Part shown: piece by piece, positions 10,083 to 19,321 of the stretch
How positions within the stretch are numbered: position 1 is the stretch's first letter
How the letters are laid out: the number at the start of each line of letters is the position of its first letter
NCBI GenBank assembly: GCA_948567375.1
Contig: OX419755.1
Span: 1,369,001-1,433,000, forward strand
Direction of reading: 5' to 3'
DNA: 64,000 bases
Source: Lunularia cruciata
Taxonomy: Eukaryota; Streptophyta; Marchantiopsida; Lunulariales; Lunulariaceae
Notes under the pieces: generated by a model
Seen by the model: the letters and a program-made list of their open reading frames with translations, nothing else
Told to the model about the DNA's origin: nothing
The model's database searches: none
Made by a program: the position numbers and the translations under genes

Positions 10083-11525
10083 CTACCTTTTATGGTACAT
10101 CTTCAACTTATCATGGTTAATCCTATCAAAGTGTCTTCCTCCCAACTCCTTGAGATCATAGGTGTAATTGCCCCACACCTTCTCCACTATGAAAGGTCCA
10201 AAGTACTTAGGCAAAAACTTCTTTTGCACTCTCTTGAATTGAATGGAATCAAACAACATTACCCAATCACCTTCTTTGAAAGTCTCCACCTTCTTCTTGC
10301 CTTGCCTCTTGTCATAGCTCTCCTTTTGTTTCCTTTGGGCTTGCTCCACTCGAACCATAGCAACTGCTCTTGCCTCTTCCAACTCCATGAGTTGATCCTT
10401 CCTTGACTTCTCTACATCACCTCCTTGTGCTTTCTTCAATCTCCTATGAATGCTTTGGAAGGTAGGAAGATCAAAGTGAATAGGTAAGGTAGACTCAATA
10501 CCAAACACCAATTGAAATGGAGAATATCCAGTGGAAGTCTTCATGGTTGTCCTATACTCCCACAAAACTGCATGAATTCTCTTGTCCCAATGATGTTTAG
10601 CCCCCTCCATTTCTGCATCTTTGGCCAACATCATGCACAAGGTCTGATTGGTTTTCTCTACCAAGCCATTGGAATTTGGCTTATAGGATGTAGTTACTCT
10701 ATGTGTGATAGAGAAATGTCGTAGCATGGCTGTAGTAATGCTTTTTGTAAACTCTCGTTCTCTATCAGAAACCAACTCCAAAGGGCATCCAAACCTAGTG
10801 ATAATGCGTTCATAAAGAAATCTACCCACTTCATCTTCATTCTTGTCCCTCAATGGTCTAGCCTCAACCCACTTGGTAAGGTAATCAGTAACTACCACAA
10901 TGTACCGATTGTTCTTTGGGGTTCTATTGAGAGGACCTACAAAATCAATTCTCCACTTCTCAAAAGGTCCTAGCAATGGAATTGATCTAAGTGGTGGAGT
11001 GGATGTAGACTTTCTAGCAAAAGCTTGACAAACATGACAAGTTTTGCAATAATCAAGACAATCCTTGAAAATCACTCTCCAATGGTAACTTGCATCTAGA
11101 ATCTTGAAAGCAGTCACCTTTCCTGCAAAGTGTCCTCCACATACTAAACCTTCATGAAACTCCTTTATGAGTAGGATAGACTCTTCCTTACCCACTACTC
11201 TTTGAAGTAGACCATCTGCTCCTTGGTGAAAAAGAATATCCTCCACCATTGTGTAAGGTCTAGATCTTGCTGCAAGGGCCTTCCTCTCCCTAGCATGCAT
11301 CCCTTCTGGATAGTTACCTCTTGCCACAAAATCCACAATCTCCTTGTACTCCATTGGAACCTCTTGAGTGATTGAGATTGTCATGAGCTCCTCATCCGAG
11401 AAGGAATCATCCACTGGCTCATCTCTATCATGATCATAGGCTCTAGATAACAAATCAGCATTTGCATATTTCTTTCCTGGCCTATCCTCAATGGTGTAGT
11501 CATACTCAACAAGAGTATCATCCAC
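10083..11525 (-). CDS. Element B: RNase H end and integrase
   Basis: This is a 480-codon open frame. It starts with the RNase H/connection end (EYDYTIEDRPGKKYANADLL), in a different frame from the RT ORF, so a frameshift separates them near 11525. The integrase zinc domain has HEGLVCGGHFAGK and CKTCHVCQ. The core keeps all three catalytic acidic residues in context: RIDFVGP, LVSDREREF and SNGLVEKTNQ. The C-terminal domain has FKEGDWVMLF and ends DKLKMYHKR just before the polypurine tract. There is no chromodomain, as in Tat/Athila elements. It would insert the cDNA into the host genome. Start of the mature protein unknown. Confidence 0.9.
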   Translation of the reverse strand: MDDTLVEYDYTIEDRPGKKYANADLLSRAYDHDRDEPVDDSFSDEELMTISITQEVPMEYKEIVDFVARGNYPEGMHARERKALAARSRPYTMVEDILFHQGADGLLQRVVGKEESILLIKEFHEGLVCGGHFAGKVTAFKILDASYHWRVIFKDCLDYCKTCHVCQAFARKSTSTPPLRSIPLLGPFEKWRIDFVGPLNRTPKNNRYIVVVTDYLTKWVEARPLRDKNEDEVGRFLYERIITRFGCPLELVSDREREFTKSITTAMLRHFSITHRVTTSYKPNSNGLVEKTNQTLCMMLAKDAEMEGAKHHWDKRIHAVLWEYRTTMKTSTGYSPFQLVFGIESTLPIHFDLPTFQSIHRRLKKAQGGDVEKSRKDQLMELEEARAVAMVRVEQAQRKQKESYDKRQGKKKVETFKEGDWVMLFDSIQFKRVQKKFLPKYFGPFIVEKVWGNYTYDLKELGGRHFDRINHDKLKMYHKR

Positions 11526-14146
11526 CTTGCTAGTCTCCCTTCAACATTAGGCTTGTTGAAGATGTACTTCAAAGCCTTGTGATCCATGACAATGGTGGCT
11601 TTCCCTCCAATCAAGTAGTGTCTAAACTTCTTGAGAACAAAGATCACTACCAACCCTTCTCTCTCCGTGACAGAGTAGTTCTTCTCTGCTGAAACTATCT
11701 GCCTACTAGCATAAGCTATTGGATGATCATGCCCATCTTGGTCTAATTGACTAAGAGTGCATCCTATAGCTACATTAGAAGCATCAGTGTAGAGGATGAA
11801 AGGCTTACTCCAATCAAGTTTAGCAAGAATTGGAGCTACAACAAGGGATTGCTTGAGCTCCTCAAAAGCTTTGAGAGCCTCCTTGTCCTCCAAAATCACC
11901 ATGTAATCTACACCCTTCTTCATGTAGATGGTAAATGCATAAGCCTTGTTGGAAAATGAGAAGATGAACCTCCTATAGTATCCACCCATCCCCAAGAATT
12001 GGCGTAACTTTGTCAAGCTTGAAGGGAATGGAAGGTCTGAGATTTTCCTCACCTTCTCAGGATCAACTGTTATTCCATCCTTGGAGATAATGTGCCCCAA
12101 AAGGAGACCTTCTTCACATCCAAAAATGCACTTCTCTGGATTGAGTGATGCATTTGCCTCATCCAAGCGTTGCAAGACTTTGATTAGGTGCTCAAAGTGC
12201 TCCTCCTTGCTCCCATAGACACAAAAGTCATCAATGAAGTCTCTCACAAATTTCCCAATGAAACGTTCAAATACCTTGTTCATGAACCGTTGGAATGTGG
12301 CTGGAGCATTGCAAAGCCCAAAAGACATGACCTTGAAAGCATAAGTTCCCCAAGGTGTGGTGAACGTAGTGAGTTGTTGATGCTCTGGTGCAATCTTGAT
12401 TTGGTTGTATCCACTATAACCATCTCCAAAACTGTACCTCTCATGACCTACAACCTCCTCCAAGATCTCATCAGTGAATGGCAATGGGTAATAGTCCTTC
12501 TTGGTAACAGCATTGAGCTTCTTGTAATCCACACATACCCAAAGCTTGCCATTCTTTTTCTTCACAATGACAATTGGAGACACCCATTCTAAATTCTCCA
12601 CCTCAAAGATAAATCCTGCCTCCTTGAGCTTATCAATCTCCTCCTTCACAACCAAAGATATTGGTGTGCTAATGCGACATTGCTTTTGGCGGATTGGTCT
12701 TGCATGTGACTCCACCTCTATCTTGTGCTCCTCCAAGGTGACTTCCTTCAAATCCTTGTAACTAAAAGTAAACACATGGATGAACTTGCGGAAAATCTCC
12801 TCAAATCTCACCTTCTCCTCCTTGGTAACATTTGGGCCATACTTGAGGGTAGCTAACCTTCTCTCTACCTCCTCAAGTGTCAATGGTGATTTGTCTGGGT
12901 CCTTCAAAACCTCTGGCTTAGGTGCAAAATCCATAGCACACAAAGGATACACATCTGAATCCGATTCAGATTCATCCTCCTCCGTGGAAGTCTCCTCTTC
13001 CATGCTTGTGTCCACACCTGAAGCTCCTTCTTCAAAATTTGATTCCCAATAATCAGAAGATGGTGTATCTGAATGTGAAGTGTTGGTGGTGTTAGTCACA
13101 GAAACTGTGACTCTATGGTTTGATGGCCCAATCCTCAAGTACCCTTTGTGCCATCGATCAGTTGTGCGTGCTACTCTCAACCATGGCCTCCCAAGAAGTA
13201 AGTCATAGCTTGAATCCTTCAAGACTTGGAAAGTCATGAGATTTTGAACTCCCATAACTGAAACTACCACTTTATCCATCACCCCTACTGGTCGAACTTG
13301 TTGCTTGTTTGCCATGCTCACCACAAATGTTGAAGGTCTTGAGGGTATCATACCCAACTTCTTCATCAACCTTTTTGACATGGCATTTACTGCTGATCCT
13401 CCACCAACCAATGCATCCTTGATGTTGTGACCATTCACCCTCACATCAATCTTGGAGGCATGTTCACAAGCCTCCCATGGTGCTAGCTTGGCATCCACCA
13501 CCCCCATTGATACTGGAAATTTTGCCTTCTTCTTCCTCTTGCTCCTTGTAGAACTCAAACCACCTCTAAGCTCCTTTCTCAAGGTAGGGTTCAAAGCAAT
13601 CAATTGGCCCACTGTGATGTTAGCCTTGTGACTACCAACATCCTCCAACACATTGTAGTTCCATTGTTGCTTTGAGATCAAGAAGTCCTCCATCCCCAAC
13701 TTCTTCCTTGGAGTCTTTGTTGTTGATGGTGTTGAGGTGCGAGTAATCCTAGTAGACATAGGAGTATCCTTGCTTGGAGGAAATCCTTGAGAAGAGTGAA
13801 CATCCTCTGCAAAATGAGCTCTCTTCTTCTCTTGTGCCAAAAGCTCCAAATTAAGACCCTTGGAGTTTGAGCACTCTCCCTTCTCATACTTGCTCTCAAC
13901 CACATCTATGGATGCTATCCCCTTACCTTTGTTGGGATTAGGAGCCACTTGGGTTTCAGTACCTCCCTCTTTCCTTCTATTGGCTCCCTCATAACCCCTT
14001 CCTCCATGGTAAGTAGAATTTGGGCAATTCCTTTGGATATGACCTCTTCCTCCACAACCAAAACAATTTCTATCATTGAAATTGTTGGCTGGTTGGCCTC
14101 CTCTATATGGATAGTTTCCATAACTCCTAGGCCCTCTCCCTACATT
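11381..14146 (-). CDS. Element B: CCHC knuckle, protease, RT and RNase H
   Basis: One open frame follows the gag TAG. It has a CCHC knuckle (CFGCGGRGHIQRNC, 14065-14024), then a retropepsin region with ALVGGGSAVNAM where ALVDGGSAVN is expected. The catalytic Asp codon is GGT (Gly) at 13403-13405, and LLLGRPWL follows. The RT has VCVDYKKLNAVT, MSFGLCNAPATFQRFMN and the catalytic FIDDFCVYG. RNase H has FILYTDASNVAIG and VTEREGLV. It would process the polyprotein and copy the RNA. The frame matches that of 14147-14866, so gag and pol are one frame separated by a single amber codon. The last ~45 codons before 11381 are out of frame with the true sequence after the frameshift. Confidence 0.9.
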   Translation of the reverse strand, partial: NVGRGPRSYGNYPYRGGQPANNFNDRNCFGCGGRGHIQRNCPNSTYHGGRGYEGANRRKEGGTETQVAPNPNKGKGIASIDVVESKYEKGECSNSKGLNLELLAQEKKRAHFAEDVHSSQGFPPSKDTPMSTRITRTSTPSTTKTPRKKLGMEDFLISKQQWNYNVLEDVGSHKANITVGQLIALNPTLRKELRGGLSSTRSKRKKKAKFPVSMGVVDAKLAPWEACEHASKIDVRVNGHNIKDALVGGGSAVNAMSKRLMKKLGMIPSRPSTFVVSMANKQQVRPVGVMDKVVVSVMGVQNLMTFQVLKDSSYDLLLGRPWLRVARTTDRWHKGYLRIGPSNHRVTVSVTNTTNTSHSDTPSSDYWESNFEEGASGVDTSMEEETSTEEDESESDSDVYPLCAMDFAPKPEVLKDPDKSPLTLEEVERRLATLKYGPNVTKEEKVRFEEIFRKFIHVFTFSYKDLKEVTLEEHKIEVESHARPIRQKQCRISTPISLVVKEEIDKLKEAGFIFEVENLEWVSPIVIVKKKNGKLWVCVDYKKLNAVTKKDYYPLPFTDEILEEVVGHERYSFGDGYSGYNQIKIAPEHQQLTTFTTPWGTYAFKVMSFGLCNAPATFQRFMNKVFERFIGKFVRDFIDDFCVYGSKEEHFEHLIKVLQRLDEANASLNPEKCIFGCEEGLLLGHIISKDGITVDPEKVRKISDLPFPSSLTKLRQFLGMGGYYRRFIFSFSNKAYAFTIYMKKGVDYMVILEDKEALKAFEELKQSLVVAPILAKLDWSKPFILYTDASNVAIGCTLSQLDQDGHDHPIAYASRQIVSAEKNYSVTEREGLVVIFVLKKFRHYLIGGKATIVMDHKALKYIFNKPNVEGRLARWMILLLSMTTPLRIGQERNMQMLICYLEPMIMIEMSQWMIPSRMRSS

Positions 14147-14866
14147 CTAATCCACCTCTCTCTTCTCCCATAGTTGCACCACATTGATCTTGAGATCTGC
14201 AAGTTGTTCTGTGATGGTTTGGAGTGGATCTTTTGGTGGAGGTGCAAGAACTGGAGCAACTACTACTTGTGGTGCAACCCTTGTCACCAAAGTATCAGAA
14301 GTTCCACCATACTTGTAGCCTTGAGGAGGATGCACAACCTCCTTCACCACCAAATCACTCTCATCCCCTTCCAAACTCTCCTCCATACGAATTGTGATCT
14401 TGATAGCTTCAACCTTGGAAGAAGGTTTCTCATATCTCACCTTGCTTCTAATTTGTGGTCTCAACCCTCCCACAAAATTCTTGGTGAGCATGGCCCCTAT
14501 GCCAATCATTGTAGTCTCCACATCATCCCCACCCTTCCTCAACACTATGCAAAATCTGGACTCCAACTTTTCCACTCTTTCCACATAGACTCTCACTTTC
14601 TCTCCATCTCTTTGCTTGAGAAATTTGACCTCACTCATCAATCTCTCATAACTCTCATCATGAAGAAAGTTCTCAATGAGTGCTGAAGTCAAAGTCTCCC
14701 AAGACTCCTCTTCCCCATCTCTTCTCTCTCTCTTTTGGTATTCTGACTCATACCATGTAAGTGCTACATCCTCAAAGAAATCTGGTAATAATGAGGCCCA
14801 CTCATTATTTCTCCTCTCATTGTTTCCTATGCAAGCTCTCTTGAAGTCTCTCACAAAGGCCTCCAC
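14147..14866 (-). CDS. Element B gag (capsid domain)
   Basis: This 239-codon frame ends in TAG at 14147-14149. It contains the Retrotrans_gag pattern: WASLLPDFFEDVALTWYE, then SWETLTSALIENFL, then FLKQRDGEKVRVYVERVEKL and FVGGLRPQIRSKV. This is the plant gypsy capsid domain that multimerises into particles. The frame is open upstream of the Met at 14866 to about 14910 (LLVFFGKDGEDVEAFVRDFK), so the true start may be further upstream or lost. Downstream, past the TAG, the same frame carries the CCHC knuckle and pol. Confidence 0.88.
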   Translation of the reverse strand: MEAFVRDFKRACIGNNERRNNEWASLLPDFFEDVALTWYESEYQKRERRDGEEESWETLTSALIENFLHDESYERLMSEVKFLKQRDGEKVRVYVERVEKLESRFCIVLRKGGDDVETTMIGIGAMLTKNFVGGLRPQIRSKVRYEKPSSKVEAIKITIRMEESLEGDESDLVVKEVVHPPQGYKYGGTSDTLVTRVAPQVVVAPVLAPPPKDPLQTITEQLADLKINVVQLWEKREVD

Positions 14867-15238
14867 ATCTTCTCCATCCTTGCCAAAGAAAACCAGAAGT
14901 TTCCCATCTTAACCTCTCACTATCTTTCTTTTCTCTCAATTTTTCTTTTTCTCTTTTCTTTTCTCTCACTCTATAACTAATAGAGTATATACATGACTAA
15001 CACCATTTGAGAGTAATCCACCCTAGAGAACACAAAAGGTTCAAGTTGCTCCAAGATTTCTATAGCAACATCAAATCCTAGAGTGCATATTAATCAAACC
15101 CTCATGGATAGTTTATCCATAAGTTGAAAGATTATCTCCATCACTAATCTTGAGAACTAGCTGATGAAGGTGGTAGTATTTCTATAGCCGTACTAAGACT
15201 CTCTCCAAGATCCTTCACCAAAGTCTCCAAAAGTGATT

Positions 15239-15514
15239 TTACTCCACTACACTCATGTCAAGTAAGCCTTTCCTTTCCCTCAATCTCCTGCTCTCAAAGG
15301 TCAATGGACATGAACTTGCCTTATGTCCCTTCTCTCCACACAGAAAGCACTTAGACTCACTCTTTCCTCCAAGTGGTGTAGGTTTTTGGAGCCTCTCAAT
15401 ACTCTCTTCAAATTCTATTATAAACTCTGTTTTCCTCAAATCCACCCCTACAATCATCTCAAACCCTTGAGGAACCTTGCATAATCTCAATTTCCACTCT
15501 TGATGACCCTCCAT
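15239..15514 (-). CDS. Small CCHC zinc-knuckle ORF in element B leader
   Basis: This 91-codon frame lies between primer site and gag. Residues 56-69 form a canonical CCHC knuckle (CFLCGEKGHKASSC), followed by a basic stretch (SRRLRERKG). The gag frame has its own knuckle at 14024-14065, so this is a second one, upstream and separate. It may be a leftover of an older or duplicated nucleocapsid, or part of a gag N-terminus broken by mutation. The first ~45 residues are not recognisable. Expression is unknown. Confidence 0.5.
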   Translation of the reverse strand: MEGHQEWKLRLCKVPQGFEMIVGVDLRKTEFIIEFEESIERLQKPTPLGGKSESKCFLCGEKGHKASSCPLTFESRRLRERKGLLDMSVVE

Positions 15515-16206
15515 GTTCCCAAGATGAATCTAAACACTCAAACATGCCTTTTGTTGATCTCAAACTCCTCATGCATGAGATCTCCACTCTGTAGAATTGA
15601 CCCTTCCTCACAATGTCATTCAAATCGCCCAACCAGTATATCAAAGTCCTCTGAAATTTTGCACACTTGATCACAACTCTAGAATATTCCTCCCTGCAAA
15701 ATTTCAGATCTTTTCATTGAGCCATTTGGCCTAGACATTTTTCTATTTGGCACACAAATTTCAGATTTGGTCTAAAAACCACCCCCTCACTTTAAAAACT
15801 CATAACGCCCTGTGCAAGAACAATCTCTCTCTAATTTTTGTGGCAGCAGGTAGTATACAATGCACTGAATTTTCTTGGAAATTTTTGGGACAATTCACTG
15901 AAAATTGAAGAAATGGCAGACTCTGTACAATTTTCCAGAGAGCACGCAGTTGTGGGAGCACTTTACCCTATCAACTTTCAAAAATTCTAGCCCAGTGCGC
16001 ATAGTAGCTCTCATAATAATTTCAAATGTGCTAACTAAAAGTGCACATAGTAGCTCTCATAATAATTTCAAGTGTGCAAACTGAAAGATAACCCAAGCTA
16101 TCATGTGTAGAAATTTCAAGTCCAAATCTCAAACTTGAGATTTTGCCCAAAATCACCTTAATCTCCAAAATCTGCAATCCACCTCACACAATCTCTCCAA
16201 TTCCTC
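15515..16206. other. Element B leader, no gene seen
   Basis: This is part of the 1.5-kb untranslated-looking leader. It has a short local duplication near 16000-16090 (GCACATAGTAGCTCTCATAAT-like text twice) and no long frame. Confidence 0.5.
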
Positions 16207-16440
16207 TCATGTGTACAAGATGTACGAAATCACCTCAAAGACATCATAATGAACTACAGGGTATACAAATGGATCTTGGTTCTCTAACATAAGTTCAGCC
16301 CTCTCCTCTCCTAATGTTCTCTCCAAGTGAGCTCTCATAGCCTCCTTCTGCCTAATGTAGAATTGAACACGGAACATTATCTTGCCATCTCGAGAGGTCC
16401 CGGCAACGGAACCAAAAATGTGAGCCGGCCTGTCTCTCAC
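16207..16440 (-). CDS. Small ORF across the element B primer site
   Basis: This 77-codon frame starts within the LTR end, reads through the primer site and continues as RVQFYIRQKEAMRAHLERTL. That is a charged, helix-prone segment. It may be the original first coding exon of the leader, since the start of retroelement gag often lies close to the primer site, or it may be chance. No family recognised. Confidence 0.3.
   Translation of the reverse strand: MRDRPAHIFGSVAGTSRDGKIMFRVQFYIRQKEAMRAHLERTLGEERAELMLENQDPFVYPVVHYDVFEVISYILYT
16398..16414 (-). other. Element B primer binding site (tRNA-Asp type)
   Basis: The minus strand reads TGGTTCCGTTGCCGGGA four bases after the LTR end. This resembles the TGGCGCCGTTGCCGGGGA site complementary to tRNA-Asp that is typical of plant Tat/Athila elements, with a few differences. 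Confidence 0.8.
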
Positions 16441-17109
16441 TCATGATGAACCTCTGATGGCTATTATGGTAGCGCACCATGGACTAAGAAGGCAAGGAAC
16501 CCCAACTCCATCATACTCCTCCAAGGCTAACACTCCAAGACTCAAGATATTGCTCACTAGAAAACTCAATGAGAGAGAGATAGTTTCAAATTAAAGGATA
16601 ATGAGTACCTCCTCACCACTTGTTTATATACTTGTGAAATAGTTACGTACCAAAGTTACTAATTACCGTAGTAACTCAAGTTACTAGACTAAAAGTCAAG
16701 TAAAGTCAAAAAGTAGAAAGGAATATCCATTCACATGGGTATATTCCCCTAAGCATGTGGTCTTAGCTTGACCCAACCACTAAGTCAAGGATTCCTTCAC
16801 ATGGGCTATCTTTGGACTAAAGAAGAATCCAAAACAAAAGGCTTGCGAGCCCAAGAGTTCTCAACTCTTTCCTCAAAGCCAAACACCTAGGAATAATACC
16901 AAGTCAACACACTAAAATCCAAAATAGTGGTGCTCATCTTTTCTACTTCCTCTAAAGTAAGGTCCCCTCTATCTTAGCTATGACTAACTTTAGCTAACCA
17001 TGACTAATATAGAACCATCCTTTATCTCTATATAAATAATATCTCTTAAGTACTTGTAATACCAAGCTAAATATCACAATACCACACACATGCACAAATG
17101 GGTGTTACA
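16419..17109 (-). repeat. 5' LTR of element B
   Basis: This LTR matches 9313-10034. In sense it begins TGTAACACCC at 17109 and ends GGCTCACA at 16419. A TATA box (TATATAAAC) lies on the minus strand at about 16622-16630. It borders A1 gag sequence GGACAGACAAG at 17110. Confidence 0.93.
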
Positions 17110-18119
17110 GGACAGACAAGCTGAGGAGCTTGTTGGAGTTCCAGTGGAAGGCTAGAGAGAGCCTACGCGAGGCATACACTTGCATGAGGCGGCTGATCAG
17201 TTTCACTCAAGGAGTTATTGAGGCCTAGGCAGTCCAGTTTTGGTATGGAATATTGGACAGGGAGTTACAACGTAGAGTTTGTGATGCTACGTTGTTGTAG
17301 GCTACTTCACCCACTTTGGCAGTAGTCTTTGGTTTGGCTGACCGTATTGAGCTCAACATGGTGGAGGAGAGAGTGGTGACATTTGGATTTGGTAGGGAGA
17401 TCTCATCCACGGTTGTGACTTCTTCTAGAGTGCGGCAGAGTGCACCATGCCCAGTTGGTTTTTGAGGATAGGGTGGACAGCCCAGATCCTATGGAACGAG
17501 TGGAGGGCCTAGTGGAGTTAGACTCTTACCCTCATTTTTGGGTCAGCAGTAGCTTGTGAGTGGTGGGGTCACTTGTTGGACTTGTAGTGGACCTCACCAT
17601 CGGAGAGAGTGTACTCATGGCAATGGACCTGATACCTCGGGTGCATCATAGCCATCACAGAGGTAGTGTGAGCATTGCCACAGATTTGGTCACACTAGTG
17701 ACCGGTGTTTTGACCTACACCCGGAGTTACGGAGTGGTAGGGCTGCTATGGTTGGTAGTAGAGGAGCTCCAGTTCATGGAGGACAAGGTGGTAGAGGTGG
17801 TGGTAGAAGATCTACACCTTGTAGGGGTGCAGTACCTGCCCTTACTTCTGACACAACTATGGCTACTTGGATTGAACAATTGGAGTAGAGATTGGCTAGT
17901 ATGGCTATTGCTCAGAGGAGATCAGATTTGGGTGCTAAGGCTTCCACCTCATATGCTGGTGATAGAGATGCTTTGGACTTCATGTGCGGAGCAGCACAGG
18001 TGGATGCATCTACAGCAATGACTAGGAGTGCAGTACATGCTCCAGAGCCTAGAGGAGCATCAATGGAGTTGGACCCACAAAGAGGAGAGGTTGGGAGACA
18101 AGTCAGACTTCCCTAGTCT
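17110..18119 (+). pseudogene. A1 gag, C-terminal part with two CCHC knuckles
   Basis: The gag frame resumes here after element B. Early on, FWYGILDRELQRRV (about 17231-17280) fits the end of a Retrotrans_gag domain. Two zinc knuckles follow in one frame: CWTCSGPHHRREC (17574-17612, with an atypical H-x3-C spacing) and the canonical CEHCHRFGHTSDRC (17667-17708). A Gly/Arg-rich stretch (GGQGGRGGGRRS) comes after. The knuckles would bind the RNA genome. Several TAG/TGA stops interrupt the frame, and most are one C-to-T change from CAG or CGA. Confidence 0.75.
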
Positions 18120-18122
18120 TTT

Positions 18123-18617
18123 ATGCTATCTGAGGCATTGCAGACAACGTCCATGGTTCCTAGATGTCCCAATGCAGGTGTGGTAGGTGGTGATGGAGTA
18201 CATAATGGACAACCTGCTAGTAAACTACCTGCTACTACACAGACTGAGTCTAGCATGATGTTGGGGGCGGCTCAGCTCATTATGCCTCATCCTTTGTTTT
18301 TAGCCAGTGACATGTTTACATTGGGAGTTGACCCAACCCCAATGTTTTGGTTGGCTGCAACGTTGTGTGAGAGTAGGGATGGTGTAGTTTGTACTACTAG
18401 AGCAGAGGTGGTTGGTAGTGGAGCTGACTTGGTTGAGGAGCATGGGATCCGTTCAACGACCAATGGTTTATGGCAGGCAGTGCCGGCTAGACTGGAGGAG
18501 TTGCCAGCTAGACCGGCCTTTGAGAGAGCATGGTCCACACCTGGTGTTGTCCTATTGGATAACCAAAGGGGGATTTTTTGTTTGGTAGGACCTTCAGGGA
18601 AGGTCTATACACCATAG
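18123..18617 (+). pseudogene. A1 unrecognised domain between gag and protease
   Basis: This 164-codon open stretch lies between the knuckles and the protease. It contains WLAATLCESRDGVVCTTRAE and GADLVEEHGI...TNGLWQ. The same block occurs in A2 at 27240-27063 (ATLCESRDGVV, GADLVEENGI, TNGLWQ), and those residues are identical, so it is conserved in the family. I do not recognise the domain. It ends LLDNQRGIFCLVGPSGKVYTP, which leads into the protease. It may be a protease N-terminal extension or a separate module. Confidence 0.55.
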
Positions 18618-19320
18618 AGAGTCTTGTTAGACTCTGGTGCATAGCCTCTTATGTTGGGGAAGGCTGTAGTTGTTGGTCTGGAGTTACGGAAGACCGATGT
18701 GGAGAGGTGTCCATTTCAGATCCAGACATCTTTAGGTGGTGGTTTGACATAGTACATCACACATGGGGAGCTTGTTGTCCAGGTTCAGCCTGGTCATCCA
18801 GCTGATAGCTCGGTGGTGAGAGCTCAGGCTATTGCGACAATAGTTGAGTCATATGATGTGCTAGTTGGGGGAGCAGTGTTATACCCCATGGGTTTCAGCA
18901 TTGACTATTGGGAGGAGACAGCCTCTTATAGACCTGGTTGGCAGTTTGGTGAGGGACGGGTATGTGGCCTACTAGTACGCTTCAGTAGTGGCAGTCTTGG
19001 CTCACTACTGTCCGGGACCATGGCAGCATCAGTTTTAGCTTTCAATGGTGCAATTATGTGGCATGGTGACTTGTTGGAGGGGAACGCCCATGTAGAGGAT
19101 ACTCCAGTACCAGAGAAGATCACTCGGCTTTGGAGTACGAGTGGGATTGTTCCATCCACCTTGGATGTTCCATTGTGGAGTTCAGAGGAGGCATTGCAGC
19201 AACATGCAGATCAGTTGGTGCAACAAGCTTGAGTGGAGCCTTCGTACCATCAAGAGATGAGTGTGAGGATGAGCCTCTATAGTTGTTTGCTATGACACCT
19301 TTGGATACCACACTCATTGC
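18618..19320 (+). pseudogene. A1 aspartic protease (retropepsin)
   Basis: The active-site triad is intact as VLLDSGA (Asp codon 18630-18632), followed at once by a TAG. Then come RCPFQIQTSLGG and the flap/psi-loop-like VLVGGAVLYPMGFSIDYWEE near 18856-18920. The remainder, to about 19320, is a less conserved linker towards the methyltransferase. It would cut the polyprotein. Two TAG codons and a frameshift disable it. Its order directly before the methyltransferase is repeated in A2. Confidence 0.75.
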
Positions 19321-19321
19321 T

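Larger units (their letters stand above)
9313..17109 (-). mobile_element. Element B: complete Ty3/gypsy (Tat/Athila-like), nested in A1 gag
   Basis: This is a minus-strand element with two similar LTRs (9313-10034 and 16419-17109), a tRNA-Asp-type primer site, gag, protease, RT-RNase H, integrase and a polypurine tract. It is flanked by GGAC on both sides (9309-9312 and 17110-17113), and removal restores the A1 gag frame. The coding region is the best preserved in the window. The defects seen are one in-frame TAG, one frameshift between RNase H and integrase, and a protease active-site substitution. It carries an unusually long 1.5-kb leader with small ORFs. Confidence 0.93.

Noticed and set aside
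10023..14686. Several + strand frames of 70-170 codons across element B
   Set aside because: They are antisense shadows of the gag-pol frames on the minus strand.
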